Source: Planctomycetales bacterium (lineage in GTDB: Bacteria; Planctomycetota; Phycisphaerae; SM23-33). From it: a DNA stretch of 64,000 nucleotides. A program made the position numbers and the translations under genes. Location: positions 1 to 64,000 of the forward strand of contig JAUWNJ010000017.1 of assembly GCA_030612725.1 (NCBI GenBank). Reading direction: 5' to 3'. The notes below the pieces were generated by a model. It searched no databases, was not told the origin of the DNA, and worked only from the letters and a program-made list of their open reading frames with translations. Below are positions 9,010-17,892 of the stretch, piece by piece. Numbering within the stretch: position 1 is the stretch's first letter; the number at the start of each line of letters is the position of its first letter.

Positions 9010-11246
9010 TGACGACGATGATACCTACTCATGAACAATCGCCACAACTGACCACACTGGTAAAGAGGCCTTTGCAGCCATCACCGGTAGTGTCCGGAAT
9101 TACCCCGAAGGAGATATGGCGAATTATCCGAAAGCGCAAATGGATGATTATCCTGTCGTTTGTGATATGCGTCGCCGTTATGGGAACCGTAACGCTGTTG
9201 TGGTGGAACTTTGCAAAGGGATTCACCGCAGAGGCACTCCTGTCCGTTACCCCACCACCGGCGAGTATGATGCAGATCAGCCCCCAGTACAGCAAGGACG
9301 TTGTCGAGCGGAACAAGCAAAGTCAGGCCGCCCTGGTCAAACATCAAACCGTTCTGCGCGGTGTGGCTGAAGATGATCGCATGAAGGACGAAAACACCGC
9401 GGCAGGGAAATGGCTCAAGAAACACCGCAATGACCTTGAGCGGGAACTCGAAGACGAGATTAATATTTCCCTCATGCCGAACACCAACCTTATCAGACTA
9501 TCTATGACCGGTACCGACAGAGAAGCCCTGGCCGACATCGTCAACGCAATGGCCAATTCCTTTGTAAAGTACACCAGGGAAATTACGCGCAGGGGACGGA
9601 CAAGTACGGAAAAGAAATTCAAGGACGAGAGAACTACGCTCATAGCCAGACGCGACGCAATTCGTCGGGAACTCGCAAGTAGCACGGGGAGAGAGAATGT
9701 CGCCGCCATGCTGGGGCGTCAAAATACCGTCGCCGCGGAGTTGCTGTATCTTACCAGAGAGATTGGTGAGGCCGAGGCCGAAAGGTCCATGGCGGAAACC
9801 GCAATGGCGACCTTTAAAGAGGGTCTGGACGCCTATGAAAAAGGACAGAAAGAAAAATCCATCGCCAACGACCCGCAGATAGTTCAGATGTTGGATATGG
9901 ATTTTACGCTTCGAGGACTCAAGAACCAACAGGCCGGACTGGAAACATCGCTCTATAACGCCGTTCAGAAATTCGGAGGGAAGCATCGACAGGTCCGGAA
10001 CATCGAGGGAATGATACAGGCCGTAAAAAAGCAGATAGAAAGCAGGACAAAAGAAGTACTCGTCACCCAGATATCGATGGTGGGACAGATACGCTGGATG
10101 CAGTGGGAAGGCGCTAAGAACCGATTGGCCGATTTGGAGGATCGACGTAACAAGGCCCGGGCATCTGCAAAAGATCTGCAAAAGTTGCTGGGAGACATTG
10201 AGGTGTACCGGCAGGAACTCGATAATATCCAGATCGAACTTGCAGGGATTGAAAAAAAGTTGAGGGACCTGCGGATGCTGGGATCCAGACCCGGCGAAGA
10301 GAGGTATGAAACAGGTCCTGTAACCATCGAGGCATACGCGACCCTTCCCAGGGAAGACGATTGGACCCGGCCTAATGTGGTTGTTCTGATGCCCATTGGG
10401 GTTGTATTGGGTCTGATGGTGGGTTTTGGACTGGCGTTTCTACTGGAGTTCATGGATACCTCTGTCAAGAGTCCGTCCGATTTGGCAAGACGGGTTGATC
10501 TTCCGATGTTGGGGATGGTTCCTCACGCCGACGACCTGGATGAGGATATTTCGGATTTCCGTCGGGTGTCCCTGCTTGCGCCGCATTCTCCGGCATCTGA
10601 AGCGTTCAGGCAGATCCGGACCAATCTTCTTTTCAGCGGCCCGGAGCAGCAGCGTCGAAGCCTGCTGGTAACTTCGCCGGCTCCGCAGGACGGTCGGACC
10701 ACGGTAGTAGTGAACCTTGCTACGTCAATGGCCCAATCGGGTCGGAAAGTCCTCCTGGTGGATGCGAATTTCCACAGACCCGCCATTGCGGAAATGTTCT
10801 CAAAGGCGTCGGATGCGGGCTTGTCTTCGGCGCTGGTTGGACAAACTGCCTGGCGGGACGTTGTTTCGACTACCGAGGTTCCGAACCTCAGTGTGATGAC
10901 TTCAGGCCCGTTACCGCCGAACCCCACCGATCTGCTGGGTTCTGAGGCGATGAGTAAAATCATCTCGGAAATGACCGACGAGTACGACCAGGTTTTCTTT
11001 GACGGTTCTCCGCTGATGGTTGTCGCCGATTCCTGTGTTCTGGGTACGAAGGTCGATGGCGTTATCCTGGTGGTGCGCGCCGGTGTCAACAGCGTCGGTA
11101 TCGTTCAGCGATCCAATGAGAGACTAAGCCGTCTCGGCGCTCGTGTCTTCGGCGTGGTACTCCAGGGCATCCGTTCAACCGCCGGCGGATACCTGCGCAA
11201 AAACTACGAAACCTTCTACGAGTACCATCAGAAATCACAGACATAA
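9009..11246 (+). CDS. Wzc-like chain-length determinant / CpsD-like tyrosine kinase fusion
   Basis: Wzz-type N-term with TM, coiled coil, C-terminal ATPase region: RSLLVTSPAPQDGRTTVVVNLATSMAQSGRKVLLVDANFHRP. Confidence 0.85.
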   Translation: MTTMIPTHEQSPQLTTLVKRPLQPSPVVSGITPKEIWRIIRKRKWMIILSFVICVAVMGTVTLLWWNFAKGFTAEALLSVTPPPASMMQISPQYSKDVVERNKQSQAALVKHQTVLRGVAEDDRMKDENTAAGKWLKKHRNDLERELEDEINISLMPNTNLIRLSMTGTDREALADIVNAMANSFVKYTREITRRGRTSTEKKFKDERTTLIARRDAIRRELASSTGRENVAAMLGRQNTVAAELLYLTREIGEAEAERSMAETAMATFKEGLDAYEKGQKEKSIANDPQIVQMLDMDFTLRGLKNQQAGLETSLYNAVQKFGGKHRQVRNIEGMIQAVKKQIESRTKEVLVTQISMVGQIRWMQWEGAKNRLADLEDRRNKARASAKDLQKLLGDIEVYRQELDNIQIELAGIEKKLRDLRMLGSRPGEERYETGPVTIEAYATLPREDDWTRPNVVVLMPIGVVLGLMVGFGLAFLLEFMDTSVKSPSDLARRVDLPMLGMVPHADDLDEDISDFRRVSLLAPHSPASEAFRQIRTNLLFSGPEQQRRSLLVTSPAPQDGRTTVVVNLATSMAQSGRKVLLVDANFHRPAIAEMFSKASDAGLSSALVGQTAWRDVVSTTEVPNLSVMTSGPLPPNPTDLLGSEAMSKIISEMTDEYDQVFFDGSPLMVVADSCVLGTKVDGVILVVRAGVNSVGIVQRSNERLSRLGARVFGVVLQGIRSTAGGYLRKNYETFYEYHQKSQT

Positions 11247-11249
11247 GGC

Positions 11250-11389
11250 AGGGACTTGGGACTAGGTTTTAGGGACTAGGTAAAAACAGAAGAAACAAAA
11301 GAGCAGATTACTGATTGATTGGTAAAACGATTCCCACTTCTGTTTTTTTGTTTTTCCCTGGTCCCTAAAACCTAGTCCCTGGTCCCTGT
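11250..11389. repeat. Inverted pair of family A repeats between wzc-like gene and tRNA-Thr
   Basis: cagggacttgggactaggttttagggactagg ... ccctggtccctaaaacctagtccctggtccctg. Confidence 0.85.
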
Positions 11390-11395
11390 TTGTTA

Positions 11396-11467
11396 GCCAG
11401 CGTAGCTCAACGGTAGAGCACGGCTTTTGTAAAGCCGGGGTTGTGGGTTCGAGTCCCTCCGCTGGCT
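11396..11467 (+). tRNA. tRNA-Thr (anticodon TGT)
   Basis: Acceptor GCCAGCG/CGCTGGC, anticodon stem-loop CGGCT-TTTGTAA-AGCCG, GGTTCGAGTCC T-loop. Confidence 0.95.
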
Positions 11468-11546
11468 TTCACCGCTTCGTAATTCAATATCCTGAATCCC
11501 TTTCCTTGACTTGGACGGGGATTTTGTTATCCTCTGTATCCCGATT

Positions 11547-11629
11547 GGGAGTGTGCCCGAGTGGACAAAGGGATCAGACTGTAAATCTGACGGCGTACGC
11601 CTACGGTGGTTCGAATCCACCCGCTCCCA
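11547..11629 (+). tRNA. tRNA-Tyr (anticodon GTA)
   Basis: Acceptor GGGAGTG/CGCTCCC, anticodon loop CTGTAAA, long variable arm, GGTTCGAATCC. Confidence 0.95.
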
Positions 11630-11706
11630 GTTTTTGTCCGCCGCTTTTTAGCGAATGAAGACTACCGGACAAATCCTACCCGTTATGGACAAGTAATGAG
11701 CGTACA

Positions 11707-11737
11707 AGCCGACGTATAGCTATCCGTCGGTTTTTTT
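11707..11737 (+). terminator. Rho-independent terminator-like hairpin
   Basis: CCGACG...CGTCGG followed by TTTTTTT. Confidence 0.6.
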
Positions 11738-11813
11738 AAATGCGCCAAACGTGCGGGTTTTCCTGAAAACGCATCATCAATCCTTTGGCATCCGGTTTGC
11801 ATCTTAGCAGGGT

Positions 11814-12605
11814 ATGAAAAAATCACGCAAAGCATTTACGTTAGTCGAATTACCCTTCGACAGGCTCAGGACAATTCGCAAGTGTAAAGGCAAAGCCTTT
11901 ACACTTGTCGAATTGCTCGTCGTTGTCGCCATTATCGCGCTTCTGGTGAGTATTCTTCTTCCAAGCCTGGGCCGGGCAAAGGACCTGACGCGCGAGACGA
12001 TCTGCCTGACCCGCCTGGGCGGACAGATGCGGGCAATACACATGTATTCAGCCGAAAACAATGGTTTCATCCCGACAGGCCCGGAAGACCCGCTCAGCTC
12101 GACGTTCCCCTATCCCGGAATGCCTGACGACCCATGCCGTCAATACGGTACCAACCGGCTCTGGATCGGAATGTTGGGAACTTACGACGGGCCCGGCGCG
12201 CTGATTAAAAACGGACTACCCTCGGCAGAGTGCTTCTTCTGCCCGGGCGACAATTCGTCGGACCCGGACGAGGAACTTGCCAAACTCAACAACCAGAGCG
12301 GCGAGGACGCCTATGGCTCGTACCTGTACAGGCAGATGGACCAGGCAGAGTCGGTCAATATCGACAGCCTCGGTTGTAACGACGACGGAATGGATGTTCG
12401 CGCGATCCTGATGGACCTGAACAGCGAGATGCCGGGCCAGCCAACCCGTCGCAACCACGGCGGGCGACGGGTAAACATCGGCTTTGTCGATTCCCACGCT
12501 GAAGGCTTTGATAATTCCGAAGATACATTTACTCTCCGGGCCGAAGATGTCATGAACCCCTTTGGACGGATCGACGAAATCCTCAAATACGCCGATTCGC
12601 TCTAA
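11814..12605 (+). CDS. Type II/IV pseudopilin-like protein with prepilin N-terminus and H-X9-DG-like C-terminus
   Basis: KAFTLVELLVVVAIIALLVSILLPSLGRAKD; HGGRRVNIGFVDSHAEG; duplicated KAFTLVEL. Confidence 0.85.
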   Translation: MKKSRKAFTLVELPFDRLRTIRKCKGKAFTLVELLVVVAIIALLVSILLPSLGRAKDLTRETICLTRLGGQMRAIHMYSAENNGFIPTGPEDPLSSTFPYPGMPDDPCRQYGTNRLWIGMLGTYDGPGALIKNGLPSAECFFCPGDNSSDPDEELAKLNNQSGEDAYGSYLYRQMDQAESVNIDSLGCNDDGMDVRAILMDLNSEMPGQPTRRNHGGRRVNIGFVDSHAEGFDNSEDTFTLRAEDVMNPFGRIDEILKYADSL

Positions 12606-13246
12606 TTCGCGGTCATCGCCTTGACGATGTCGGAGGCGAATTCTTCAGCGGCGGCGGGTCCGTCGGCCGTAACGATCCGACCATCCCGTACACAGGAAGA
12701 GTCCATAACTCTTGCCCCACCGGCCACGAGTATCTCACGGACCGAAGCGAATGCCGTCGCCGAACGCCCCTTCAGCACGCCGGCTTTGGCGAGAATGGCC
12801 GGTGCGATGCAAATAGCGCCGAGGACTTTCGAGCCGGAGTCCGCATCGCGGGCGAGTTTGTGGGCGACGGGGTCGTCGAAATACGCCTCAGCCCCGGACC
12901 CGCCGACAAAAATAACCGCGTCGAAATCCTTGGCCGAAACGTCGGCGAGTTTCGCATCGGGCGTGAACGTTCGCTCGAACATTCCGCGAATCTCGCCCGT
13001 CGCCGAACTTGCCACCGTTACTTCCGCGCCGCGAACCAGAAAATACTCCCTCGGAATAAACAATTCCTCATCGCGGAATTGCTTCGGGGCAATGACCATG
13101 AGTATTTTTTTACCGGCCAGGGGAGACTGAACGACTTTACTGTTGGAACTGCTGGACGAACGGTTCCGACATCCGGCTATGGAGAGAATCATTACAAAAG
13201 TCAGCACCGGAATCAGTATCGGATTAATAATATGTGCGTTATTCAT
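12602..13246 (-). CDS. DJ-1/PfpI family lipoprotein
   Basis: MNNAHIINPILIPVLTFVMILSIAGC lipobox; FDAVIFVGGSGAEAYFDD, GAICIAPAILAKAGVLKG. Confidence 0.85.
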   Translation of the reverse strand: MNNAHIINPILIPVLTFVMILSIAGCRNRSSSSSNSKVVQSPLAGKKILMVIAPKQFRDEELFIPREYFLVRGAEVTVASSATGEIRGMFERTFTPDAKLADVSAKDFDAVIFVGGSGAEAYFDDPVAHKLARDADSGSKVLGAICIAPAILAKAGVLKGRSATAFASVREILVAGGARVMDSSCVRDGRIVTADGPAAAEEFASDIVKAMTAN

Positions 13247-13322
13247 TTTCGGCTCCTTCGACAGTTCGGATTTTTTATCCCTTTTTTGCGTCCGACAAAT
13301 GCTATAATCATCATTAATAACC

Positions 13323-13754
13323 ATGGCGGACTCAAAGGACAACTACATACCTGACGAAAATGCGCCCCGTCGTCGTCCCGCGAAGCCGAATCGACCAGCC
13401 GATGAAGGCGATGAGGATGTCCTGGCAAGCATTGCTCGTCAACATGCTTCCCGCCTTGGCCTCAGGCAGGCGGTTCGACAAGACTCACCGCAGGCGGATT
13501 GGGTGTCGCCCGAGCCACCTGTGGTGAGTCATGTCGAGATGCCTGTATCGAGCGAAGTCGAGAAGCCTCTTCGCAAGCCGATTGACCTTCGTTCGCCCCA
13601 CTCGCCGGACGTGTTCATGGTTCGTCGGGCTCGCCGGAAGTTGCAGCACGAATCCGCACGGGGCGAATCCGCACGCAGGCTGATTATCCACCTCGCCGTT
13701 GTCGCCGCGCTGACGGGATTGGCTGTGGCGATGTACATATTTACCAGGGACTAG
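13323..13754 (+). CDS. Orphan single-pass membrane protein, paralogue of 13916-14506
   Basis: KDNYIP..DEDVLASIARQHASRLGLR.. VRRARRKLQHESARGESARRLIIHLAVVAALTG; C-terminal TM. Confidence 0.6.
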   Translation: MADSKDNYIPDENAPRRRPAKPNRPADEGDEDVLASIARQHASRLGLRQAVRQDSPQADWVSPEPPVVSHVEMPVSSEVEKPLRKPIDLRSPHSPDVFMVRRARRKLQHESARGESARRLIIHLAVVAALTGLAVAMYIFTRD

Positions 13755-13798
13755 GGACTTGGGATTAGGGACTAGGCAAAAACAGAAAAAACGAAAAG
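13744..13798 (+). repeat. Family A repeat
   Basis: accagggactagggacttgggattagggactaggcaaaaacag. Confidence 0.85.
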
Positions 13799-13915
13799 AA
13801 GAACCAGTTAACCAATCAACCAGTCACAACTTCCATCTCAGCAGTGTAAGTTTTTTTGCCAGTTGGTGCGGATTTTTTTCATCCCTTCACGAGTGTCAGT
13901 TTGTATAATCCCCCG

Positions 13916-14506
13916 ATGATCTTGATAGAGCAAAAGGACAACTACATACCTGCCTGGGATTCGCTCCGGCGCTGCGGTTCGACGAGGCTTACCACAGGCG
14001 GTTCGCTTTTGGTTCCTTCTCGTCCGGCGATTGAAGACGACGAAGACGTTCTGGCGAGTATCGCGAGCCGGCATGTTTCGAGTCTGGGTATCAGGCCCGT
14101 AGTGAGCCCCTCGACCTTGCTCCCCTCGACGATACTCGGAGCAAGCGGGGTCGGCGAAGCCGAATCGCCTTTGCCCGATTCGACAGGTCTTCGTGAGATT
14201 GATCCCAAAGGCGTGTTTTATGTCCGCCGGGCGTTCTGTAAATCGCAGGGCGAACCTGCTCGCGGCGAACTCGCCCGCGGCAGACTCGTCCGCGGCAGAC
14301 TCGCCCGGGTGCTGATTGTTTATCTTGTCTCCATGACTGTGCTGACCGCGGCGCTGTGTTTTATGACGTGGTTAGATGGGCGGAGGAATGAAGAATTTGC
14401 CCAAACGAGCATTCTTGTGGATGGGGGCGGGAATTCACCGAAAACGGAAGACCCGGAGTCAGAAATACCGGGGCGTCAGAATACCGTTATTGTCGTTGAC
14501 AGGTAG
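13916..14506 (+). CDS. Orphan single-pass membrane protein, paralogue of 13323-13754
   Basis: KDNYIP..DEDVLASIASRHVSSLGIR.. VRRAFCKSQGEPARGELARG; internal TM. Confidence 0.6.
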   Translation: MILIEQKDNYIPAWDSLRRCGSTRLTTGGSLLVPSRPAIEDDEDVLASIASRHVSSLGIRPVVSPSTLLPSTILGASGVGEAESPLPDSTGLREIDPKGVFYVRRAFCKSQGEPARGELARGRLVRGRLARVLIVYLVSMTVLTAALCFMTWLDGRRNEEFAQTSILVDGGGNSPKTEDPESEIPGRQNTVIVVDR

Positions 14507-14508
14507 AT

Positions 14509-14919
14509 CTACAACTTTCGACTAAGGAGCGTCAGTTTCCCCGCCAGTACGCCCTTGGCTGCGGTAATCGCGTCGCATATCCGTCGTAACTTCCGGGTTG
14601 TACCTGACATGATGATTACCTCCAGGCATTTATGTCGATCCAGATGTACATGCTGGCTGCAAAGTATTGCGTGATGGTCGGCGTGCTGGAGGGCGGTGAG
14701 TTGCCGGGGAAGTTCGCGCTGCTCGTGGTCGTAGATAATCGACAGCGTGGCGATGACCTTCGATGCGGGTTTTTCCCACTCCGCCTCCACCAGCGCAGAG
14801 CGGATTAAATCTCGCAACGCTTCGGAACGGTTGGAGTAGCCGTGGTTGGCCGTCCACTTATCGAACCGGCCCAGCAGGTCTTCCTCGATTGCCAATGCTG
14901 TTCGCGTCAGTTTGCTCAT
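14509..14919 (-). CDS. nikR: Nickel-responsive regulator NikR
   Basis: RHH N-term; LQHADHHAILCSQHVHLDRHKCLEVIIMSG matches NikR His/Cys metal site pattern. Confidence 0.9.
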   Translation of the reverse strand: MSKLTRTALAIEEDLLGRFDKWTANHGYSNRSEALRDLIRSALVEAEWEKPASKVIATLSIIYDHEQRELPRQLTALQHADHHAILCSQHVHLDRHKCLEVIIMSGTTRKLRRICDAITAAKGVLAGKLTLLSRKL

Positions 14920-14948
14920 GGTACGCTCCTCAAATATTCGTTATCGAG

Positions 14949-14989
14949 TTGGGTGCCGTGGCCGCTGTGTTTGCGACCACGGCACCCAA
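14949..14989. repeat. Palindromic repeat (family F), terminator-like position
   Basis: 13-bp arms ttgggtgccgtgg/ccacggcacccaa; related sequence at 63866-63962. Confidence 0.8.
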
Positions 14990-14998
14990 CCTGCAAAA

Positions 14999-16738
14999 TT
15001 ATTCCACGTATGCTGCGAATAATCTGGTTTCTTCAGCACCCCAGGTTTTTTCTATGGTTACTCTGACGGCTTCGATTTTCCTGCCGATTGGGATTCTGAT
15101 TAGGCGCTGGTAGTTTCCGCGAACCTCGCCGGCGGGCGACCATTCGCCGCCGTTCAGAACCTCCACGCGGGCGTCCGCCAGAAGCGATTCAGGCGGTGCG
15201 GTCAGTTCGCCGAAATCGCCGTAATGGCACATCTGAATGAGCGTCTCCAGGGCGCTGTCGGCGATGAGTGTCAGGCGTTCGACTTTGCCTCCGGCCTGAA
15301 AGTGCATCTCAAGCGTATCGCCGACCCGACAGCGCCAGGCGTGCTCATCGTCGCCGACGGGACGATTGATCCCGTCGCGGAGCGGTTCCGGGTCGCCGGA
15401 AGAGGCCTTCAGTTCCGCCTGCATGGTCAGTTCGCCGAATCGCTGGGGCACGCCCGGAAGGTAGGCGTCGTCGGACAGCAGCATCTGCTGGAGTTCGTCG
15501 ATGTGGGCGGACACGTCGGCAGGGGTGATGCCCCGCCGGACCGCGATAGCCGCCGCCGTCCCGACCGCCTGGCCCATCACCGTCGTCGTTCCCATCACCC
15601 GCGTCGAAGACATCGCTATATGCGTGCAACTGACGCACCTGCCGGCAAAGGAAAGGTTCTCGATATCGCGCGCCACCAGCACGCCGTAGGGAATACCGTA
15701 AGGCGACGGGGCGGGATTAAATATAGTTGGCGGCAGCCCCAGTTTCGCACAGCCAAAGCCCTCGGGGGTGTGGTCGTCCATAGACCACCCGCCGTAGGCG
15801 ACGACGTCGTCGAAACGTCCTTCCGACTCGATGTCGCTCTGCGTCAGCATGTGTTTGCCGACGTACCGGCGGGACTCCCGCTTGCCCGGTAGGAACTGCA
15901 CCCACTCCAGCGCCCAGTTGTCTGCCCCGTGGTCGCCGCGATTCTTGATGTGGTCCCAGACGCCATAGACCACCGACAGCAGATCGTCGCGGATTTTTTC
16001 GGTGTCGTAGATGCTGTGGTCGTGCTCCAGCCCGCCCAGTTCGATCCACCAGTAACCAAGCGACCACCACATGTGCTCGCCGGGCAGGTCTTCGCATCGG
16101 TCGTAGCGGTTTGCCCATGCGGGCGGCTCAAACGGCTGGGGCGTGTCGTATTTGCGTGCGCCGAATGCCAGCGTCATTCCCATCGTGCACGAATCGGCCT
16201 CGGCCGGGGCGAACGATTCGCCGTACTCGTCGCGCCCCTCCCGTCCCATGCAAAAGTCAGCCCCGGTCAGCGGCGCCAGGATCGCGTCGCCGCTGGCGTC
16301 GATGAATATCTTCGCGCCGACGGTATGATAAGTCTGCGTGGTCGTCTGCCAGCCGGTGACAGAAACAATTCTTTGCCCGTCCATTTCCGCATCGCAGCAC
16401 GAGCAGTTCAGCATCAGCGTGAGTCTCTCCTGCCTGCGGGCAGCGTCGTAGAGTATCGTGTCCCACACGCTGAAACTTCGCTGGCGGTTGCGGCGGAGAT
16501 TGGTCAGCCGGAGTTCTTCGAGGATTCCGGTCTCGCGGACGTTTGGGATTCGATTGTGCCGGTCCGCCCCGCCGATGTGCATGCGACACTCGCTGGAGGA
16601 GTTTCCGCCCAGAACGGGCCTGTCGTGCATCAGTATGACGCTCGCCCCGTGCCGAGCCGCCGACAACGCCGCCGCCAGCCCCGCCATTCCCCCTCCGATT
16701 ACGCATACGTCCGTTTCGTGTTCAATTCGCCTGGTCAT
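14999..16738 (-). CDS. FAD-dependent oxidoreductase (FAD_oxidored type)
   Basis: DVCVIGGGMAGLAAALSAARHGASVILMHDRPVLGGNSS. Confidence 0.85.
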   Translation of the reverse strand: MTRRIEHETDVCVIGGGMAGLAAALSAARHGASVILMHDRPVLGGNSSSECRMHIGGADRHNRIPNVRETGILEELRLTNLRRNRQRSFSVWDTILYDAARRQERLTLMLNCSCCDAEMDGQRIVSVTGWQTTTQTYHTVGAKIFIDASGDAILAPLTGADFCMGREGRDEYGESFAPAEADSCTMGMTLAFGARKYDTPQPFEPPAWANRYDRCEDLPGEHMWWSLGYWWIELGGLEHDHSIYDTEKIRDDLLSVVYGVWDHIKNRGDHGADNWALEWVQFLPGKRESRRYVGKHMLTQSDIESEGRFDDVVAYGGWSMDDHTPEGFGCAKLGLPPTIFNPAPSPYGIPYGVLVARDIENLSFAGRCVSCTHIAMSSTRVMGTTTVMGQAVGTAAAIAVRRGITPADVSAHIDELQQMLLSDDAYLPGVPQRFGELTMQAELKASSGDPEPLRDGINRPVGDDEHAWRCRVGDTLEMHFQAGGKVERLTLIADSALETLIQMCHYGDFGELTAPPESLLADARVEVLNGGEWSPAGEVRGNYQRLIRIPIGRKIEAVRVTIEKTWGAEETRLFAAYVE

Positions 16739-16821
16739 TGGTGAACCTCGTTTGCAATAGTCGTTAGTAATCTCTCGTAAGTTGAGTCTGCAAGTTTAGC
16801 CGTCGCCGGTACGGCGACTTG

Positions 16822-17619
16822 TTACGCCTGTCGTATTCGTTCGATTCTCATAACCGCGGGCCAGAGACCGTTGATCTCTTCGCGGTCGTATATCTCGGCT
16901 TGGTATTTATCGTTCAGAGGTTGGAGGCGAATCTTACCGCCCTTTGCGCTGTAAAACCGCTTGAACGTGGTGGAATTGTCGCTGGTGAAGCGGACGAAGC
17001 AGTCGTCCCCGTTCCTGACCTGGGTATTGGGCGAAAAGATTACCAGGTTTCCCTCTGTGTAGTTAGGCCCCATCGAGTCGCCGACGATGTGAGCGGCGAA
17101 TGCCTGCGCGTCATGCACGTCGGGGCAGCGGATGTATTCGTCGGCCACTGAGGGCGGGTAATCCAGGTCGGTGAAATGGTGCGGATAACCGGCAGAGACC
17201 TTGTTTATTATGGGTACGGTCCTTCCGGCAGACAGTACGTCCGAGACATTGGATTTTGTGGATTTCAATCGGCGTGCGATGGCGTTTATTTCCGTTCCTT
17301 TCGGCGTGGATTTTTTCCGTCCCGCGAGCAGTTGCTTCAGTATGCTTCGGAGTTTTTCGACCTCGGCGGTGAGGGATTCGTGCTCCGCGCGGATGTCCAT
17401 CGGTGTTCTCACCATGTGGGCCAGTTTACGCAGTTGACCCGCAGGGAACTCCAGTTCGGCTTCCAGTCGCTCCAGCACACCGTCGGAAGGGGGGTTCTTT
17501 ATCCGGTCGGTTTCAATGTTCGAAAGGTACTGCTTAGAGATACCTGCCTGCGAGGCCGTCTGGTCCTGCGTGAGTTGTTTTTCCTCACGTCGGTTACGTA
17601 TTAATTCGCCGAGGCTCAT
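16822..17619 (-). CDS. XRE-family repressor with S24/LexA-like peptidase domain
   Basis: N-terminal HTH TQDQTASQAGISKQYLSNIE; VSAGYP cleavage-like site, IVGDSM Ser, TTFKRFY Lys. Confidence 0.85.
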   Translation of the reverse strand: MSLGELIRNRREEKQLTQDQTASQAGISKQYLSNIETDRIKNPPSDGVLERLEAELEFPAGQLRKLAHMVRTPMDIRAEHESLTAEVEKLRSILKQLLAGRKKSTPKGTEINAIARRLKSTKSNVSDVLSAGRTVPIINKVSAGYPHHFTDLDYPPSVADEYIRCPDVHDAQAFAAHIVGDSMGPNYTEGNLVIFSPNTQVRNGDDCFVRFTSDNSTTFKRFYSAKGGKIRLQPLNDKYQAEIYDREEINGLWPAVMRIERIRQA

Positions 17620-17727
17620 AATTATTTTCTCCCTCGTTTCAAATCCCTAACCCCAAGTCTCCCAATAGTATAGACCCGTCAACTCATACTTTCTAACTAT
17701 TTGTAAATAATTTCTGTAAGATTACCC

Positions 17728-17755
17728 TTGACATCTGTATGATAACTGTCATACT
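17728..17755 (+). promoter_or_regulatory. Promoter with embedded palindromic operator candidate
   Basis: TTGACA -35, 16-nt spacer, CATACT -10-like; GTATGA-taactg-TCATAC perfect inverted repeat 17737-17754. Confidence 0.6.
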
Positions 17756-17837
17756 TATGTAATATATGGTATTTGCAATACAGGCAAGGGGCATCGAAAG
17801 CACCGGATTACCGAAGAATCCGCAATTCACAATCCCT

Positions 17838-17863
17838 GCCTGCCTCCGGCAGGTAGGCAGGCG
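17838..17863. repeat. Hairpin repeat cctgcctgcctccggcaggtaggcagg
   Basis: Self-complementary sequence in leader of HTH gene, flanked by cgcaattc/caatcc units. Confidence 0.7.
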
Positions 17864-17892
17864 CAATCCGCAATTCTTTTGAGGAGCGAATC

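Noticed and set aside
11396-11629. tRNA genes as an attachment site for the 16.8-21.1 kb cassette
   Set aside because: No integrase and no direct repeat of the tRNA 3' ends found near the cassette boundaries by eye.
11393-11658. ORFs of 75 and 71 aa over the tRNA pair
   Set aside because: Translations of tRNA-Thr and tRNA-Tyr sequence.
15224-16760. Long plus-strand ORFs opposite the FAD oxidoreductase
   Set aside because: Arg/Pro/Val-rich antisense frames with no recognisable motifs; the minus-strand ORF has clear FAD-binding motifs.
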